A stretch of 64,000 nucleotides of DNA from Sclerodactyla briareus (GCA_026419785.1 JAODTK010005771.1:248001-312000); one strand, 5' to 3'. Counted from the first letter of the stretch, positions 14,082 to 27,910 are shown. Notes: generated from the letters alone by a model not told the origin. Translations and numbers: made by a program.

Positions 14082-14220
14082 TAAATTTGCGACACTCAAT
14101 GGTCCGGACACCCAACACCAACACCGAAACCGCAGTGCTTCGACACCAACACCAACACCGACACCAGGACCCAACATGTCGACACCGGTGTCGACACCGA
14201 CACCGGTGTTGCTGTGCACA
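14082..14220. repeat. ACACCR hexamer minisatellite, array 2
   Basis: It has the same hexamer motif as the array 2.7 kb upstream (GACACCAACACC, GACACCGGTGTC), including short self-complementary units around 14180-14210 that could form small hairpins. The shared motif at this spacing suggests either a common transposable carrier or local duplication. Confidence 0.72.
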
Positions 14221-17200
14221 ACACTGACAGCTACCGATCATGGGATCACCATTATAAGAGCGAAGTAAATGTATGAAGCGTAATTTGCCGGAGGGTGGTT
14301 GACAACAGTTCTACGATATAACTAATGGACTAGTGACAAATGGGGGTGTGAAACGCATGTTACTAGCTGGAATGAGGTGGATGAAACCTTCAAATCTGCT
14401 AAGGGATAGAACCCGACACCAACGAAAATAATTGTGCAGCAACTACACTCAATGAACACATAACACTGACCAAGAAAGAGAGGAAGAAATTCAAAGACAA
14501 TGTCAAGTAAAAACTGATTATGTCCGGGCGCCAGTACGACACCATTGAGTGAATGTAGCTGTTTGTAAAAACTGACCAATACATCAGTTGGTATAGTACT
14601 CACCTTTTTTTTTCCCACATTCTCGCACCGAGGACCAAGATTTTTACTTCCGACATCCTGAGGCTGTTCTCTTCCGTTCAAAAACTCCGCTAAACCTCAA
14701 ATTGTATGTAAATTTACTCTTCGACCGCAAGCGAAATGGATGATTTATCTTCGTTGATCCTGTTGGCTACCAATGATATATATTTGTTCTCCCACGTTAC
14801 TCACCGACGTTACCAAGAACGTTTTCGCAGACTCACATTATTAAGGACCCAAATTGATCGTAATGATTGTTTGACCATCGTGTCTGCCGATAAGAGGCGA
14901 TGGTTATGCTCGTTTTGTGATTCCGTCACATTTCATAAATCTTTTTGTTTCTTTTTCTTTCACTGTCGACGGTGTGGGCCTCTGCAGCGAGTTATTCACA
15001 CTTGCTGCATACGTGGTGTGGGTCACTTCTGTGAATCAGGCGGCTGCCCGTTTCCCCTTAATAAGGCTCTGGTTTCCTGAGCACGTGTGAAACTTCTGCT
15101 TCTAGCTTCAAGGAACGTTGTTCACATCTAAATAGACTCGCGTATTCATTACCCGGACGAGGCACCTGACGTCAGCGATCCTTTTGGAACGACCTACATT
15201 TCCGCGTAATTATTCGCGTCTTGATTCCCGCTCGATATCATGTACCGGTATAGTTTTAAACCGCATCGTGGTGCAAACTGGAAGTCGGGCAATGGCATGT
15301 CATCGTTCGGAGTTCATTGTTTGCTCGGTGAGTTGAACGGAAGTGATTGGACTCTTGGCGCTCTCTGAAAAAACAAGAAAGGAATAATATCGAATATGAA
15401 ATGCTCAGGGGAAATATAACAGCCTGAATAAAGTAGCCACAGTTAAAATTGTACGGGTGTCCCTCTTCCTTCTATTCTTTAACAAAGGCATCGTTCTATG
15501 GAAGAGAGTACTTCATTAACGTGATCGACCTGTTTACAAGCATGCCACCTGCAAAACTAAGCGTAGTTGTCTTTTATGACGATCACGAAAATCGAAGCAA
15601 TTAAACGGAGATTTTGTCTCCATTTCTGCTCACCGTCAGCCTTCATGTGATACATCAGGCCTGAAAGCTACCAATAAGCTAGAATTGAATTGTTCTCCTA
15701 TGGAAAAAAAAAATGTCACTGAATGACACTAAGCTCACTGACCTTACAAAAAGTTCAACGGAGATCATCATTGAACTTCTGACAGAACGGCCAGGTCATC
15801 TCAGCCAATATTTTCTTTGGATGCCATAGGACGCCGGGCACGTTTCAAATCCTCATCAGTCGAAATGTTGCAAAATCTGTGTTTCGACAAATGAGCAACT
15901 GACGAGACTTGGTTGCACTAACTCGGTGAGCCAATACCTACCTGACTTTGCAGCGTCCTAAAAGGCTTGAAATCCGTTTCAACGACGACGCTACGTGACA
16001 GTTACCGTTTTCTCCGGCAAAAAATTGGGAAAGCCGACCTTTCGGTTTTCGATCGATCCTGCCGTCCTGCCCCTGTCCCCCCCCCACCCCTCACATGACC
16101 CAAGTGATCAAGATATTGTTAACACAAAAACTGATTTTCTGCAGTTCAGTCGAGTTTTTTTGCAGCTGTTATTTAGCAATATTGCAGCAGCATGTGTCCA
16201 GGGGCCCATAACTGTACTTGCTTGCCCAATGGAGTGTGAGGCTACTATATGAAGGGCACTTCCCTGGGTCCGGACATCAACGCCCCCCCCCCCCCCTCGA
16301 CCCCTCGAGACAAGTCTCTCGGTACGCGCCTGCCCTTTAACATTTGAAAATGTATGTAGGAGTACCTTGGGTAAGGAATTTGTTTGCAACTACCGTTTGA
16401 GTGTCCCAGTTTACCTGTGTGACAAAAAGCTTGTGATGAATCGTGGAGAATCGAGTACTGCAGAATCTGTAGTTCACGATCATCCACTTTGTTCTACTTC
16501 GACGGATCTTGACGACATGTCAGCAATCCTAATATCATGGTTTCTTTGATCTGCCTCGTCAGTGTGGTTTCTATATTCCCGAGATTGAGGCAGTGAAAGC
16601 ACACATAACTATATCTTAGAGTCACACGTATGAACGACATAACGTATGGATCGGAGTCGGGGATTAAAATCCTGCAACTGCCATTAACGCACCAGCGGCC
16701 TGCGTTTTGCCCTTGTTATATTCAGGTTGCCTATGGTACTCAGAAGACAATATTGTTAACAACAGCGGAAGCCACTGTCTGGGTACGTTTGATCATCATC
16801 ATTACCAACCAAACCAGTAGGTATACAGCCAACTGCACTGACCTCACCAACACACGGACTATACGCTTTAGACAGGGTAGCGCAGCTAATGCCAAGCCTT
16901 GCAATTACATGTGAGGTCATGGACTTTCAACGGATACAAGTTAATAATAAGCACGTAGAATAGGCGCTTCAGTTCGAGAATGCAAGGCCAAAAAGGCTCT
17001 GAGTTTCATCTAGAAGGTTCGGAAACAACTTACCCTGAATGTTTACAAACTATGCAAATTCACCCGATTTGATGAAATGACTGTCATTGAAATCATTCAA
17101 TTAAACGTCAAAATCATGTCATGTACGTTTCCATACTTTTCATGACGTTATTTGACATTTTTGAATGTGCTCATTGAGTGTACTGATATATCATACATAC

Positions 17201-17286
17201 ATATTTCTGTTGAACGTGCCGAGAGGAAAGACCTAAATTGAAGCACAAATGGCTTAGTGGGAATCATTTGAGTCCATTTATTAAAA
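14221..17286. other. No gene recognised
   Basis: An open frame of 114 codons at 14736-15080 (plus) is Cys-rich at its end but matches no domain I know and has no splice or codon evidence, so I do not call it a gene. Poly-C runs lie near 16075 and at about 16282-16296. Confidence 0.4.
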
Positions 17287-17930
17287 CGCCTGCACATGCT
17301 TGGTAGACTCAAGAAATTTGGCATGTCCCAAATTGACTTGATGGAAGTCTTATGTCTTACGTGTGCCTCATTATTGAATATTCAGCTCCTGTTTGGCATC
17401 GCGGTCTGACATGCGCTAATCACGCTGCCCAATAGAACATATTCAAACACGCGCAACCCGCATCGTTCTTGGTCTTGATTATACAGATTATCCCACTGCT
17501 CTACAATTCCTTGACATTGAAAGTGCCCACGAAAAGACAAACACAGAAACCCTTTATGCAATCAGTCGCTATCAGCTGCTGATTTGAAAGATATTCTGTG
17601 TGGTTCGAGAAGAACAGTGAGCAACATAGCATGCGCTTGCGTAGACATCGTAATTTTATAGAGCCAAGGTGCAATTCAAACAGACATTATAACAGTCCTA
17701 TCCCTTTTTTTGACGCGCTGCCTCAACAATATGTAGTGGCCAATCTCCACTCGTTTTACTGTTCCGGATCGATCACGACATATGTGCTTATATTCTTATG
17801 TTTCAGTTTATAAGATGCAATATTGCCACTTGTTATTCCAAAATTATTTCAATTTTTAATAGTGTAATATTCATGCAATTCAGCTCTTGCTGCAATGTGA
17901 ATAAGTATATACAAATACAAATACAAAGTT
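17287..17930 (+). mobile_element. LINE 3' end: RT C-terminal part and tail, decayed
   Basis: Across several frames the plus strand encodes the part of a non-LTR retrotransposon ORF that follows the RT catalytic core: HMLGRLKKFGMSQIDLMEV, then LIIEYSAPVWHRGLT (family pattern L-E-Y-x-x-P-V-W-H-x-G-L-T), then at 17598-17811 FIEPRCNSNRHYNSPIPF, a C-terminal motif shared by many CR1/L2-type LINEs. The 3' end is marked by a short microsatellite tail of ATACAA units at about 17907-17928, as many such LINEs carry. Stops and frame changes are frequent, so the copy is 5'-truncated and dead. Assignment to the CR1/L2 group is inference. Confidence 0.72.
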
Positions 17931-18880
17931 ATGCAAATTATTCACGAAGTTCGATATTGCAAAAACGATAGGTTGGTATCACATTCCTATATCTTGCTAC
18001 TGAATACTATGAGTCAAAATTGGTATCATAGACTTACCAGCATATTCAATATGCACATTAACGTTATAGTAGGATCCTATGGCAATGTGAACGAACATGT
18101 TTATTGAAGCATAAAATATGCAAATTGATTCTCCTTTCTCGAAGTCCGATTCCACTGCACTACGAAACCACTTGAAGCAATAAACCCTTTTTTGCACCAC
18201 TGATTGAAGTGCCCTATGGCATGTGATACCACGGCATCCAGCGGATTGTTGAAATCAACCCATATTTGCATACGTTGCAGTCTTCTCTTGTTTCCAGTAG
18301 AGATGAGCATCATGTAATGCAAACACAGTGTTGAGAATTCTACACTCCTCCGAACACTATTTTGATACCTCAGCAAGCATTGTACAGCACACACATATCA
18401 TATTATAACCAATAACCTCTGGAGAGTTTACAATAAGTAATTCGTATTTAAATGATACTTTTGGGAGGTCTACATACTGCGTGTTACAAGGGAGAGCACA
18501 GGAACCAAGGAACACAAAAACCTCAAAAAAGGAAGCCCAAACCAAACAAAAGAAGTGAAAGCCGGAATCCAACAGCTCGGGCCTCGGAACTTGAGCGTTC
18601 AAAATTATTTTTTACAACAACAATTCCCGACATTTTTCCATTGTGTTCCTCGACTGGAAAGGAATTGGGGTGCGGACCACAAACTTCGATAGAAGGGATC
18701 GAGGAGGGGGGAGGGGGGGGCGTTACCAGCCCGTTCTGAAGGAGCGTCCGGTTTCGGCAGCTACACTAGATTAGTGCAATCGCGTTGGCTCCGAATTTTT
18801 CACCTATACTGTTAATTAATGAATACTTGTTTTATCAAGGTATCAAGCGTCGTTCCCAACAAACACAGAAGCGTGAAAAA
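17931..18880. other. No gene recognised
   Basis: Contains a G-rich stretch near 18705-18722 and no supported gene or element. Confidence 0.4.
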
Positions 18881-19170
18881 AATTCCAATGACACCACTTC
18901 AACATCAACGTTATGAAATTATTTCGGTCTAAACTCTTAATAACCTTATTTATGGTGTTTAATAAGACAAACAAAACATTTTTGTGCAACATTTTATGCA
19001 ATCTTCAAACCTGTAACAAAATAATAATAAACATTTAGTAAAATGATGAAAACAGGTTACGTCCATTGAAAACAGAATAAAAATTCAATGACACCACATC
19101 CACATTCAACGTTATGAGAACATTTTAGGAGCTCTTTCAGAATGTTATGATAACGTTTTAGGTTTGCTGG
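18881..19170. repeat. Two diverged direct copies with AACGTTATGA motifs
   Basis: Around 18881 and again around 19084 the sequence reads close variants of AATGACACCACTTCAACATC followed by AACGTTATGAnAA and TTTTAGG or TTTCGG. The spacing is about 200 bp. Short AACGTT-type motifs also recur further on, to about 19165. This is a dispersed or tandem non-coding repeat of unknown family. Confidence 0.5.
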
Positions 19171-20630
19171 TTGTGACACGTTAACATGTTATTACACAAG
19201 GAATTGACCAAAATGATATTGCAAATAATGCGTAGTACCATTGGCAAAAACGTCCTCATATGCGGACTATATCGTAGTTGATATTTTCCCAGATGGACAG
19301 TTCCATACATATATAATTTATTTGATCTTACCATTCTTGAGTATGGCCGTATTGTATGCCTGCTGGAAAGTAATTTTCCCCCCTTCTCCCTCTTATTTCA
19401 ACGTCAAATCCTCTTAGAGGCCGGCAATAATTAATATGCGTTTCTCCTCAGCTCGACAAATCTATTTGAGATAACTTCGGGGAACTAGCCGCCTATATTC
19501 GCGAGAGCAGGGAGAAATCAGTCTCTCATTTTCCCCAAATGATCAAGAAACAAGGCGGGAATGCTGAGAGTGAGTGTCGGAAATTGCCGTGAGTGACAAA
19601 ACAGTGCGCGTATGAAAGATGCCACCCGAGCGCGACTTTTAGTAAGGTTGCCCAAACACAGCGACGAAAGGGATCCATATATTATGATCGGTAGGAAGGA
19701 TTGATTCGTTCTGGAGAACGGTTATAATTCCGCCTTCATTGCTGGGGAGCCTGAAGACAAGCATAGACGAGAATCGCTTGAAGCGAAGTAATTGTTCATG
19801 GTTGTTTTGGAAGTTTCAAGATAAAAGGTCGCCAAAGACGACACAACACTTCATGGGTTGGCGATTACATCTGGAAAAATTTTGCACAAAATTCTGCATC
19901 GAGTGAAATCGACTGGAAATCCGCCACAAATCCTGAAGAACAACTGTGTAAAATTATCAAATTGTGCACAGCATACAATACAATATACACAGCATACGGC
20001 AAACGTATTCCAAAAAACTGTGTTCCATGAAGCGCGATATTTCGTTTTCATAGATCCAAATGAAATGGATTTGAATTCACGCTCCCTTTATTAAAAAAAG
20101 GTCCCTGCACTTGAAGATTCGATATAACGAATCAATTTGATATGAACTGCCTTAACTTGGGTTAACAATTGCCCATTTCTAAGAATAAATCATCCTTACC
20201 AGCGAATAAAACGATTTTAACTCCACAGAAAAAAAAAAAAACTCCTAATGATCGTCATACATAAGCCTCAGATCTGCGCCATGTTCCCGTTTCTTATCTT
20301 TCTTCACCATCAGTGGAACACAAGATTGACCATTTCGAATTGTTATCTCATCAGTCCCAAACCGCAACCGAGTCTCTGGATGAGATATTGTAGCCAAATC
20401 GCTATTTCACCTATATTTACGATTGCTGGTGGAAATATAGCACGTTTGCTATAGTGAAAATTGTGTTGGTTACGAACATTCACTTGATGTGTTGCCCTAT
20501 GGTGGGTACCTTGAATGCAGATCAGCAGCTGAATCGCAGATGAATGTCCATTAGTGTGTGTATGTGTGTGCGGATCCGTGAGAATTTTAATGATTTTTTC
20601 GCGGAATATTCACCAATCAGGGGCGTGAAG
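19171..20630. other. No gene recognised
   Basis: Short open frames overlap on both strands at 19850-20090 because that stretch lacks stops, but neither product resembles a known protein. Confidence 0.4.
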
Positions 20631-20631
20631 A

Positions 20632-20725
20632 GGGGGGGGGCGGGGGGGGGTGGGGGACTGGAGGCGCATCCCCCACGCAAAATCGTGGGGGGGCGGAAAT
20701 ATCTTCCGCCCCCCCCCCCCCCCCC
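20632..20725. repeat. Paired poly-G and poly-C tracts
   Basis: A G-rich block (about 20632-20690) is followed within 20 bp by a run of about 17 C (20709-20725), with TGGGGG/CCCCCA pairs between them. The strand could fold into a GC hairpin or form a quadruplex. The 181-codon open frame crossing it (20544-21089) is Gly/Pro low-complexity and is not treated as a gene. Confidence 0.6.
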
Positions 20726-21789
20726 ACTTCCCAGGCAAGAAAACCCTTTTTTTATTTCCAAATCCCTTAAAGTAATTGTAGGCTATAATTCAACATTAAT
20801 TCATGTTATCCTCCACACTTCACTTCCACGGGCACGATCGCTAGAGAACCTCAGAATTATGTTCGAATTACTCAACGCAATATTTTGGGATCGTTCAGGC
20901 CTACGTGTTTGTGCCGAGTGCCACCAGCGAATAAAGCTCGTACGTGTATGTACTGTAGGCCACAAGCCCAGTACACTGCTATCGTGTTGTACAGCATCCG
21001 CACCTGTCATGCAACAACACTGCATCGTCAGCTGGCGCCTGAGTCAGTTGCCAAAAATAAACTGGATTGCCAATGGCGATCTTTACTGAATTTCTATTCA
21101 AATGCCCGTAGAATAAAAAAGACTTAATCCTCGTGGGTGCCTAACTCTGTAACGGAGTTTGTAAGGTAAGTGAATAAGTCGATTATTATGTAGCTTTTCA
21201 AAAGAAGGTTAGAGTAATTGTTCTTCCCTTGCAATTTGACCCCATAGACAGCTTGACAATCTGAAAATCATTAAAAATTCCACATAACTGTTACAGATGT
21301 TGATGGAAGATTAAGGTGTCTATAGTTCTGAATGAACATAGTGATTTTTTTTTTTTGGGGGCTGTGGGGGGGGGGAGTGGGGGGGGTGAGGGGTGTTCCT
21401 TCCAATTGTTTTAATTGTTATTATACGAAGTGTTCAGAATAATGGAAATCAGAAATAAAGCCTCCACACGGGATTCTAACGCTCTCCTTATTTTCCATGT
21501 TTTAACTGATTTTTTTGTTACAATACATTTTCTGTCGTGCAAGTCTGCAGAAGATGTTAACAGAAAATTGTCAGTCTTGCATTAAAACAGGATACAGTAC
21601 AGTTAGCAGTTTAATATAATATCTTTTTACATTTTACATGACACAACGTTTTTCTCTTAAAACGAATTACAAAATAGGTCGAAGATTGTTTTCTTCATCC
21701 TTAATTGGATCCGAATCGGATTAGCTCATCATATATCTCCAGACTGCCAATGCGAGAACATCTTTTGAATCTCCAAACCGATCAGCTTT
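20726..21789. other. No gene recognised
   Basis: Contains a T/G homopolymer block at about 21348-21390 and no supported gene. Confidence 0.4.
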
Positions 21790-21866
21790 TCCGTCGTGCC
21801 CTGGGCAAGGTGCTTCACCTGCACTGCTCCTCCATCCCAGGTGTTAATGGGCACCTGCAGGAGTTG
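21790..21866 (+). repeat. SINE body fragment
   Basis: The stretch reads CCTGGGCAAGGTGCTTCACC, then a CTGCTCCTCCATCCCAGGTG segment, then AATGGGCACCTG. This order (GGGCAAGG, TGCTCC, CCAGGTGTnAATGGGTACCTG) is a conserved body of tRNA-derived SINEs common in marine invertebrates. The tRNA head and tail are not recognisable here, so this is a fragment. Confidence 0.6.
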
Positions 21867-24800
21867 AGTACAATCGCGCATGTATTAATCTGTTTGCCAG
21901 TTACTTCTTCGTGATGATCGATCTTCCTCCATTAATTTTCACAAACAGAACGTAATCAAAGGCTTTATAATCAGCGATTTAGTACTCACCATTAACACCA
22001 CAGTATAGTGACTGTGAGTCCCAGAGATTTCATAGTTGGGTGACTGTGAAAACGTCCTATCATAGCACTATTCAAAATGGAAGAACTGTTAAAACAGATT
22101 TAGAATATAGCCAGAAGAGTGATTAGAACCAACCTCAAGCCCTTGGTTTTTCTTCACCATTTTGGTAACAACAAAAAGTGGATCCACCAAGTCGAATCGG
22201 AAAATGTGATTTTTCCCCCATGGGGAATGGTGTGTATAATGTGTAATTGCAGCCAAATTGCATTAGACATCTGAAAATGCCGAAAATTTCCAAAGAGAGA
22301 GGGGGTCACCCCCTCACCTAACGACACCTCCCCCATGGTCCGTTACACACTTCAGCCCCCCCCCCCCTCCCCCAACGCAGAAATTAGTTCCACGCCACTG
22401 TCACCAATATGGGGTTGCCCGAACATGGTGTTGTGAAATCTAAAACGGAAAATGGTCACCAAACCCACGTTTCTATCGTAACAGTTGGTCGGAATTGTGA
22501 GATTCGGGGGCGCGAAATTTCCCAATTGTTTACAATTATGTTTAGTGATCACAATAACCGTTTCATTTCAAATTTTCTAACAAGGCAAAAAAGTAACAAT
22601 TAATAATTACTTTTATCCCCAGGATATCTGGCGATGCGAAGAATGTTGAATTGTTAATGTAATTGGACGAGGCAAAAAATCTCAAAATTTTCAGTTGAGT
22701 TTGGTGATAAAATATTAGAGTGTGGATTTGGAGAGAAGGACCTCATATTCCTGTCCCCCTCTTCCCCACAATGCCCTGAACCGAGCGATAAAAGTGTGGG
22801 CTACTCGACAGCTTGACAATGCCGTGTCTCCACTGACTGCTTACAAATATTCAAATGTTCAGATCAAAGCAAGACGTACCGGGTTCCCAGTGGGTTGTGA
22901 ACGTTGGATATACGGGGACGAATGCTTTTAGACTACCTAGGCCTAACAAGCAGCTGCAAAACACGTCACATGAGTAGCAGACCTAGTCATAATAATCAGG
23001 GAGTATGACGTAACTTCCACCATGACAGCCAACAGAAAAAAGAACGCAAAGCCGGGGAGTAGGATGCTTCAAAGTAGACCAACTACGCAGTTTCACGATC
23101 CCATGGTCATTGGAAATGATTGGAATAGGGATTGTGAAGAGCTGCTCACACACAGAGCCTGGAGGATCTACCGATGAGTTGCCCTCTTTCAGATATTTAC
23201 TGCTATTGTTTTCGTTGCGAAACGCACAATCATATAACGTCTTATGAATAATTCAAATGAATAATAATGGCGCATTGATGACTCTGTGTACCACAATTGC
23301 CCAAGGTGTAATTCATTTCAAGATATTGTATTGGTTGTTGGTGGTTGCATGGTGCACTTTGTTGACGTCGGCTCGTCTACTACATATATGCATAGTCACT
23401 CAACAAATAACTGTTGAAGAACTAGAGAACGTACAGATTAATGAGGAAAGCTAGCTTCATTTAAAGGATGGTTGGTGAATTTAATGCATCTACTCAAAAC
23501 CAGTGTCATTTTGAATTTAGTAACGAATCCGGTTAGAGGGAAACTCCTACAATATGCCCCCTGGTTGGCTCTGTAAAAATAGAGTTGATTTGTGTTTCTG
23601 TTAAGGTTAGGGAATAATTCACATCGTTCAGAGCTACGAATCGGCTCATCGCATTCCAATGAGGAGTACCAAGTGAAATTATGTGAAAATATATGAGGTA
23701 TGAGTTCACAGAAAAGCATACACCAGCATAACATAAATGACATTATAACGTAAAACTCACCCCCTCCCCTTTTACAAAAACGTTGGGCTGGTACAGTCAA
23801 AAATGATTAAGATTGTTAAAGTGGATTGTCGTCAATTTAAAATGAATCTACAAATATACTGCACCCAGCAATTTGAATATAAAATTGAACCAAATGGTTA
23901 TAATTTCCAACGCATTTTTTCCGTCCAAAATAAAAAATGATTCTAATAATAATGGTAGAAACGTATCGCTGCAAATTTCACATATAATGCCCCCATACGA
24001 TTTTGTCGTGAAGTATGCAAAATTCGCCGTCGTTGTTCGCTGCACGCTAGCAGAAGACGACAATCCGTCTTTAAAACATCTTGACAGTAGAACAATTGGA
24101 TCGGATTAAATGTAAATTCAGTTCCTGATGAAGATATTCATTGCCAGGAGCTTACGAGTTGGTAAGGACTATCGGGAATGTAGAGACAATATAGCGGGGC
24201 CGAGCAGGTTAAGAAATCAGTCAATCAGCACTCTGAATTTGTGGCCGTAGCTAATGATACATAAGGAGAACAAAATTACCGAATGTCTCAAACACCAATA
24301 AATAGCAGCACAGTTCCTACTGGACAACAGAAACAAAACAAACTTGTCATAGCTATCGGAGGAACGTTGCTCCACAGAAGCTGAACTTTCAGAGATAATG
24401 ACAATTCTACGCCAGAATGCTCATTTCATGACCAGGTAAGGTGGTAATCCATACGTCGTGACCGTTCAGTGTCCGTTCATGGAAGAAACCGAACATATGG
24501 GAAATGTTTTATCATCCAAATGTCAGAGGTCCGTTCAGTTTGCCCTATCCGTGACTTTGGAGAATGGGAAAATCGGGGAGATGTCCATGGGCAAATAATG
24601 TGTTGCTCTCGATAGGGGCCCATGTAGGTTTCGTGCGGGCGAATCTCCATGATGAATGATGGGCTGAATATAATGGGTGATTGCCTATGTTGGAGATGGT
24701 GTGATAGGGTGTTCATGAGCCGGCGAATTATAATCTGGCCTGTATGGGCGATTAAATCAATTAATTTGGGGAAGTTTAATCTAAGTGGGGCCCCCATGGG

Positions 24801-26982
24801 GCCCCATTAAAGTTGCTCGGATGTTGCACCACATTGGCACAATAGAAAATATGGCTACAAATGATCATTGTGGGCCCCTTTCACGAAGCTCGTGTTGCCC
24901 ATTTAAGTTCCACGTGGGCATGTTGATTAGGCCCGCTCTATGGGGTCCACATGGATACGTCCAAGTACGTCAAGTGAGCTCGGTTATGCAGCTTCCTTAC
25001 GAGGATTACAAAAAAATCTTGTCGTTATGTGGAGATAGGGTCCGTTTTCAGTAAACCAAATGGGGAGTTTGTGAGCAACTAATATTCTAGTCAATTTGGG
25101 CTCGTGAACACGATAACTTGACCACACCCGAAACGGATCGACCCTATTCTAATGATGCTTCACACCCGTACTGAATAGCTATTTGTAAAGTACAACAGCC
25201 TAAACCCTGCATGAGCCCACGTATGAGTTCATTCATGCATGCCACATGGACGTATGAATGGCACACTATATACGTGTGGAAGGCAAGCTTTACGCAGTCA
25301 ATTATACGACGCGAGCTAGCCGATGAGTAGGTGATGCTCATAGATAGAGATCCAACCATAGTTATACCAACATGAAATAGAGGGCGACATCTGCCAAAGA
25401 CTAGATCAGGGGGGAGGCTTCATTTAGATGTAGATTTTACCAGTGTAACATTATAATACGCGGTATATGTGGACGTTCCGATATCATAGCTAGCCTTCCC
25501 ACAACAACATTCAGGAGTTCTAGAATGGCGAGGAACATTCCTGTTGAAGACTAAACCAAATATTTACTTGGCGGAGTGTCACTTCCTAACTACTTACCGA
25601 TTTCCAGTCACTTTCATTTCCATGTCCTTCCTTTCCAGTCCCTGGACGCTACCCTATTGTAATTAATGATCAATTGTATTGACTGATAATAACAAACTAA
25701 AATTTACAAAAAAAAGCTGAACGTTAGTGTTATTTAAAAAATTTCGTAATTTGCCGTGTAATAGGTTTCTGCCTGTTGTTAAACGAAATAAAAAAAAAAA
25801 CAATTTTTGGACGAGTCCGGACTGTCCTTTTCTCTTCGAAATTCGCGAACTGATAACACCATTAATATACCGCCCAGCAACGGGTACGACAAACGGTCCA
25901 AATAAAATGATTTCGCATTGCTGATAATACTTGGACTGGAGGTATCCAACAATGCATTCTTTTCAATATCAGTCGATGCGTATTCTCTCGAAAAAATGTC
26001 TCAAAGGCTGATTGAAGCTTTTATCTTAGGCAGTTATCCCCTACGGCTATGACAACAGGCGGACTCATATGTCTAATCGCGAGCACGAAATGAAATCAAT
26101 ATATTTGAACAGAATGAAATGGAGACAATTTGTAAAATGAATTTATTAATTGGCATTAATAAAAAAGCCAGCCTTGTACCCAACGAGGCCGTAATTCTGT
26201 CTAAATAGAAACAAATGGAACCGTACGCGTAGATAACTTCAGGAGCAGGGGAAATCCATATATAATAATCCTATCAAATCCTCAGTACAACCGTTAATTT
26301 AAAATGTACGATCTTTTTAATTTCTTCAAATGTACGATCATTTAAAAAATGTACGAAATAAAACAACTGTAACGACTCATTCAGACTTCTCAATGAAAAT
26401 GATCAGGAGACAAACTTTATGTCAACAGCTATTGAGAAAAGACGGGGAACCAAATGATATGAATGCTCATTGCCTGAGTAAGCTGTTTCGTTTTTTTCCG
26501 GCCCCATCAGGCATGCTTTTCACCTAAGTGAGTGGATGTAAAGTATTTCTTTGTATGCGTTTTTTGGAGTACTTCCAAACTGTTTATGATCCTTGTACTC
26601 GGAGTTGACGACTGATCGTCCAAGGGGACCCTCATTCAACAGGCGTAATCTCACAATTCCAAACATATAGGAATTCCTGTTAGATCGTTTCCTCCAGGTT
26701 AGGACAATTTTTGGAGATTGGTTTCAAGTGAATCTCTATAGAACTTTGCATAGCGAGATCAACGATGCCTGGTTCCGATTGATTTGTGTGTGGCTGGGAT
26801 TCATAGATGCGTATGCGGTTGCGGTACGCATTTGAACAATCAACAATTTCGTCTGAATATGCACCTATTAATTCCGCAGTTCTACTAGGGGCGTATACCA
26901 CCGCTGTCTAATGATGAGATGCAGGAATGCTTCAAACTTTGTCGTGCGAATGTGGATCGACGAAGTTTGATTACTGCGATGG
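21867..26982. other. No gene recognised
   Basis: Over 5 kb without a supported gene. It contains a poly-C run at about 22356-22367 and a near-perfect GC palindrome (TGGGGCCCCCATGGGGCCCC) at about 24786. Open frames reach 120 codons (23438-23800, minus) but show no motif. Confidence 0.4.
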
Positions 26983-27070
26983 GGCATGACTGGCCTCGCG
27001 GTTTTAAACTCCGAGCTCGTAATATAGAGGTTGTGGGTGGGTTCCACATAGTAACCCTTGAGCAAAAGTA
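26983..27070 (+). repeat. tRNA-derived SINE head, Thr-like
   Basis: TGGCCTCGCGGTTTTAAACTC fits the pol III A box region, CTCGTAA fits an anticodon loop with CGT (Thr), and GGTTGTGGGT-GGTTCCACAT fits the T arm and B box with one or two bases lost. It is followed by GTAACCCTTGAGCAAAAG, matching the CCCTTGGGCAAGG body of invertebrate tRNA SINEs. It is diverged and not a functional tRNA gene. Confidence 0.62.
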
Positions 27071-27778
27071 TGAATCTCAAACTGCCCACACAGTGGTTAT
27101 AAATGGAACTGTGAGGGGATCCTGAGTACTTACTGGCGATGATATTGAGCCCATATTCTGCGGGAGTGCGTCCAGGTTCACATGAACAGGGGGAATGTTG
27201 TCAGAAACGCATGGATCAGCGTTTTAGCTGGATATGTGCGCTATAGGACTACATCATTGTCATTATACTCTTCGTGTCTCCAACGATAGGGATCCCACGA
27301 ATGGCAAACGCTTGTGGATCAATACAACCATCATTGCCACTAACATTAGGCGTGCGCCAGCCCTACGCCAATGTTCGTGAATGAAGGTGAAACGTTCTGT
27401 GTCTTCTATTTAGCACTCTTCCTATCGTGGCTCAGTAACTCCATAACAATCCCGCCTCGGCTGTGATCAAATCTCCGTTGAGGATATGATACCGAGTTTG
27501 GCAGCAAGGAAATAATGAAATGTGTAAAAGAGTAGGCAACATTGATGAGTGTCTTCCAAAGCATCTCATTTACATAGATGGTATCGACGGTATGTCCTTA
27601 TCAGTTACAATTTAGAACTTTAGAAGCATTACGAAACGGAGCATGTTATCAATGTATCTGGCATTCGCTGAAGAAAACAAAATTGATTTCATTCCCTTAA
27701 TGTCAATGTGGTTTTTACGTGGACTTTGAGGACTAGTAAGGGGAGCCTACTCCAGTAATGAGGTGGTGGCTGCTATTT
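27071..27778. other. No gene recognised
   Basis: Unremarkable AT-rich sequence between the SINE and the first TA array. Confidence 0.4.
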
Positions 27779-27840
27779 TATATATATATATATATCAAAA
27801 TTAAAACACATTTTAAAAACCAAAAAACTTAAAAAAATTT

Positions 27841-27871
<31 letters not shown>

Positions 27872-27910
27872 TATAATATATTATGATATATATATATATA
27901 TATATATAAT
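27779..27910. repeat. TA array 1
   Basis: TA dinucleotide runs at about 27779-27796 and 27840-27910, interrupted by a 43-bp A-rich insert. They form the left flank of the Penelope-like cluster. Confidence 0.85.

Noticed and set aside
14736-15080. Plus-strand frame of 114 codons with many Cys near the end
   Set aside because: Cys spacing does not match a zinc-finger or EGF pattern that I know, and there is no supporting context.
15840-15890. Possible hammerhead core on the minus strand (CTGATGA, GAAACG, CGTC)
   Set aside because: The core strands are only six bases apart with no real stem II, and no stem I pairs are found, so it is most likely chance or a very decayed repeat end.
20544-21089. 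Longest plus-strand open frame (181 codons)
   Set aside because: It runs through poly-G and poly-C tracts, so its Gly/Pro-rich product is a by-product of the homopolymers; no domain is visible.
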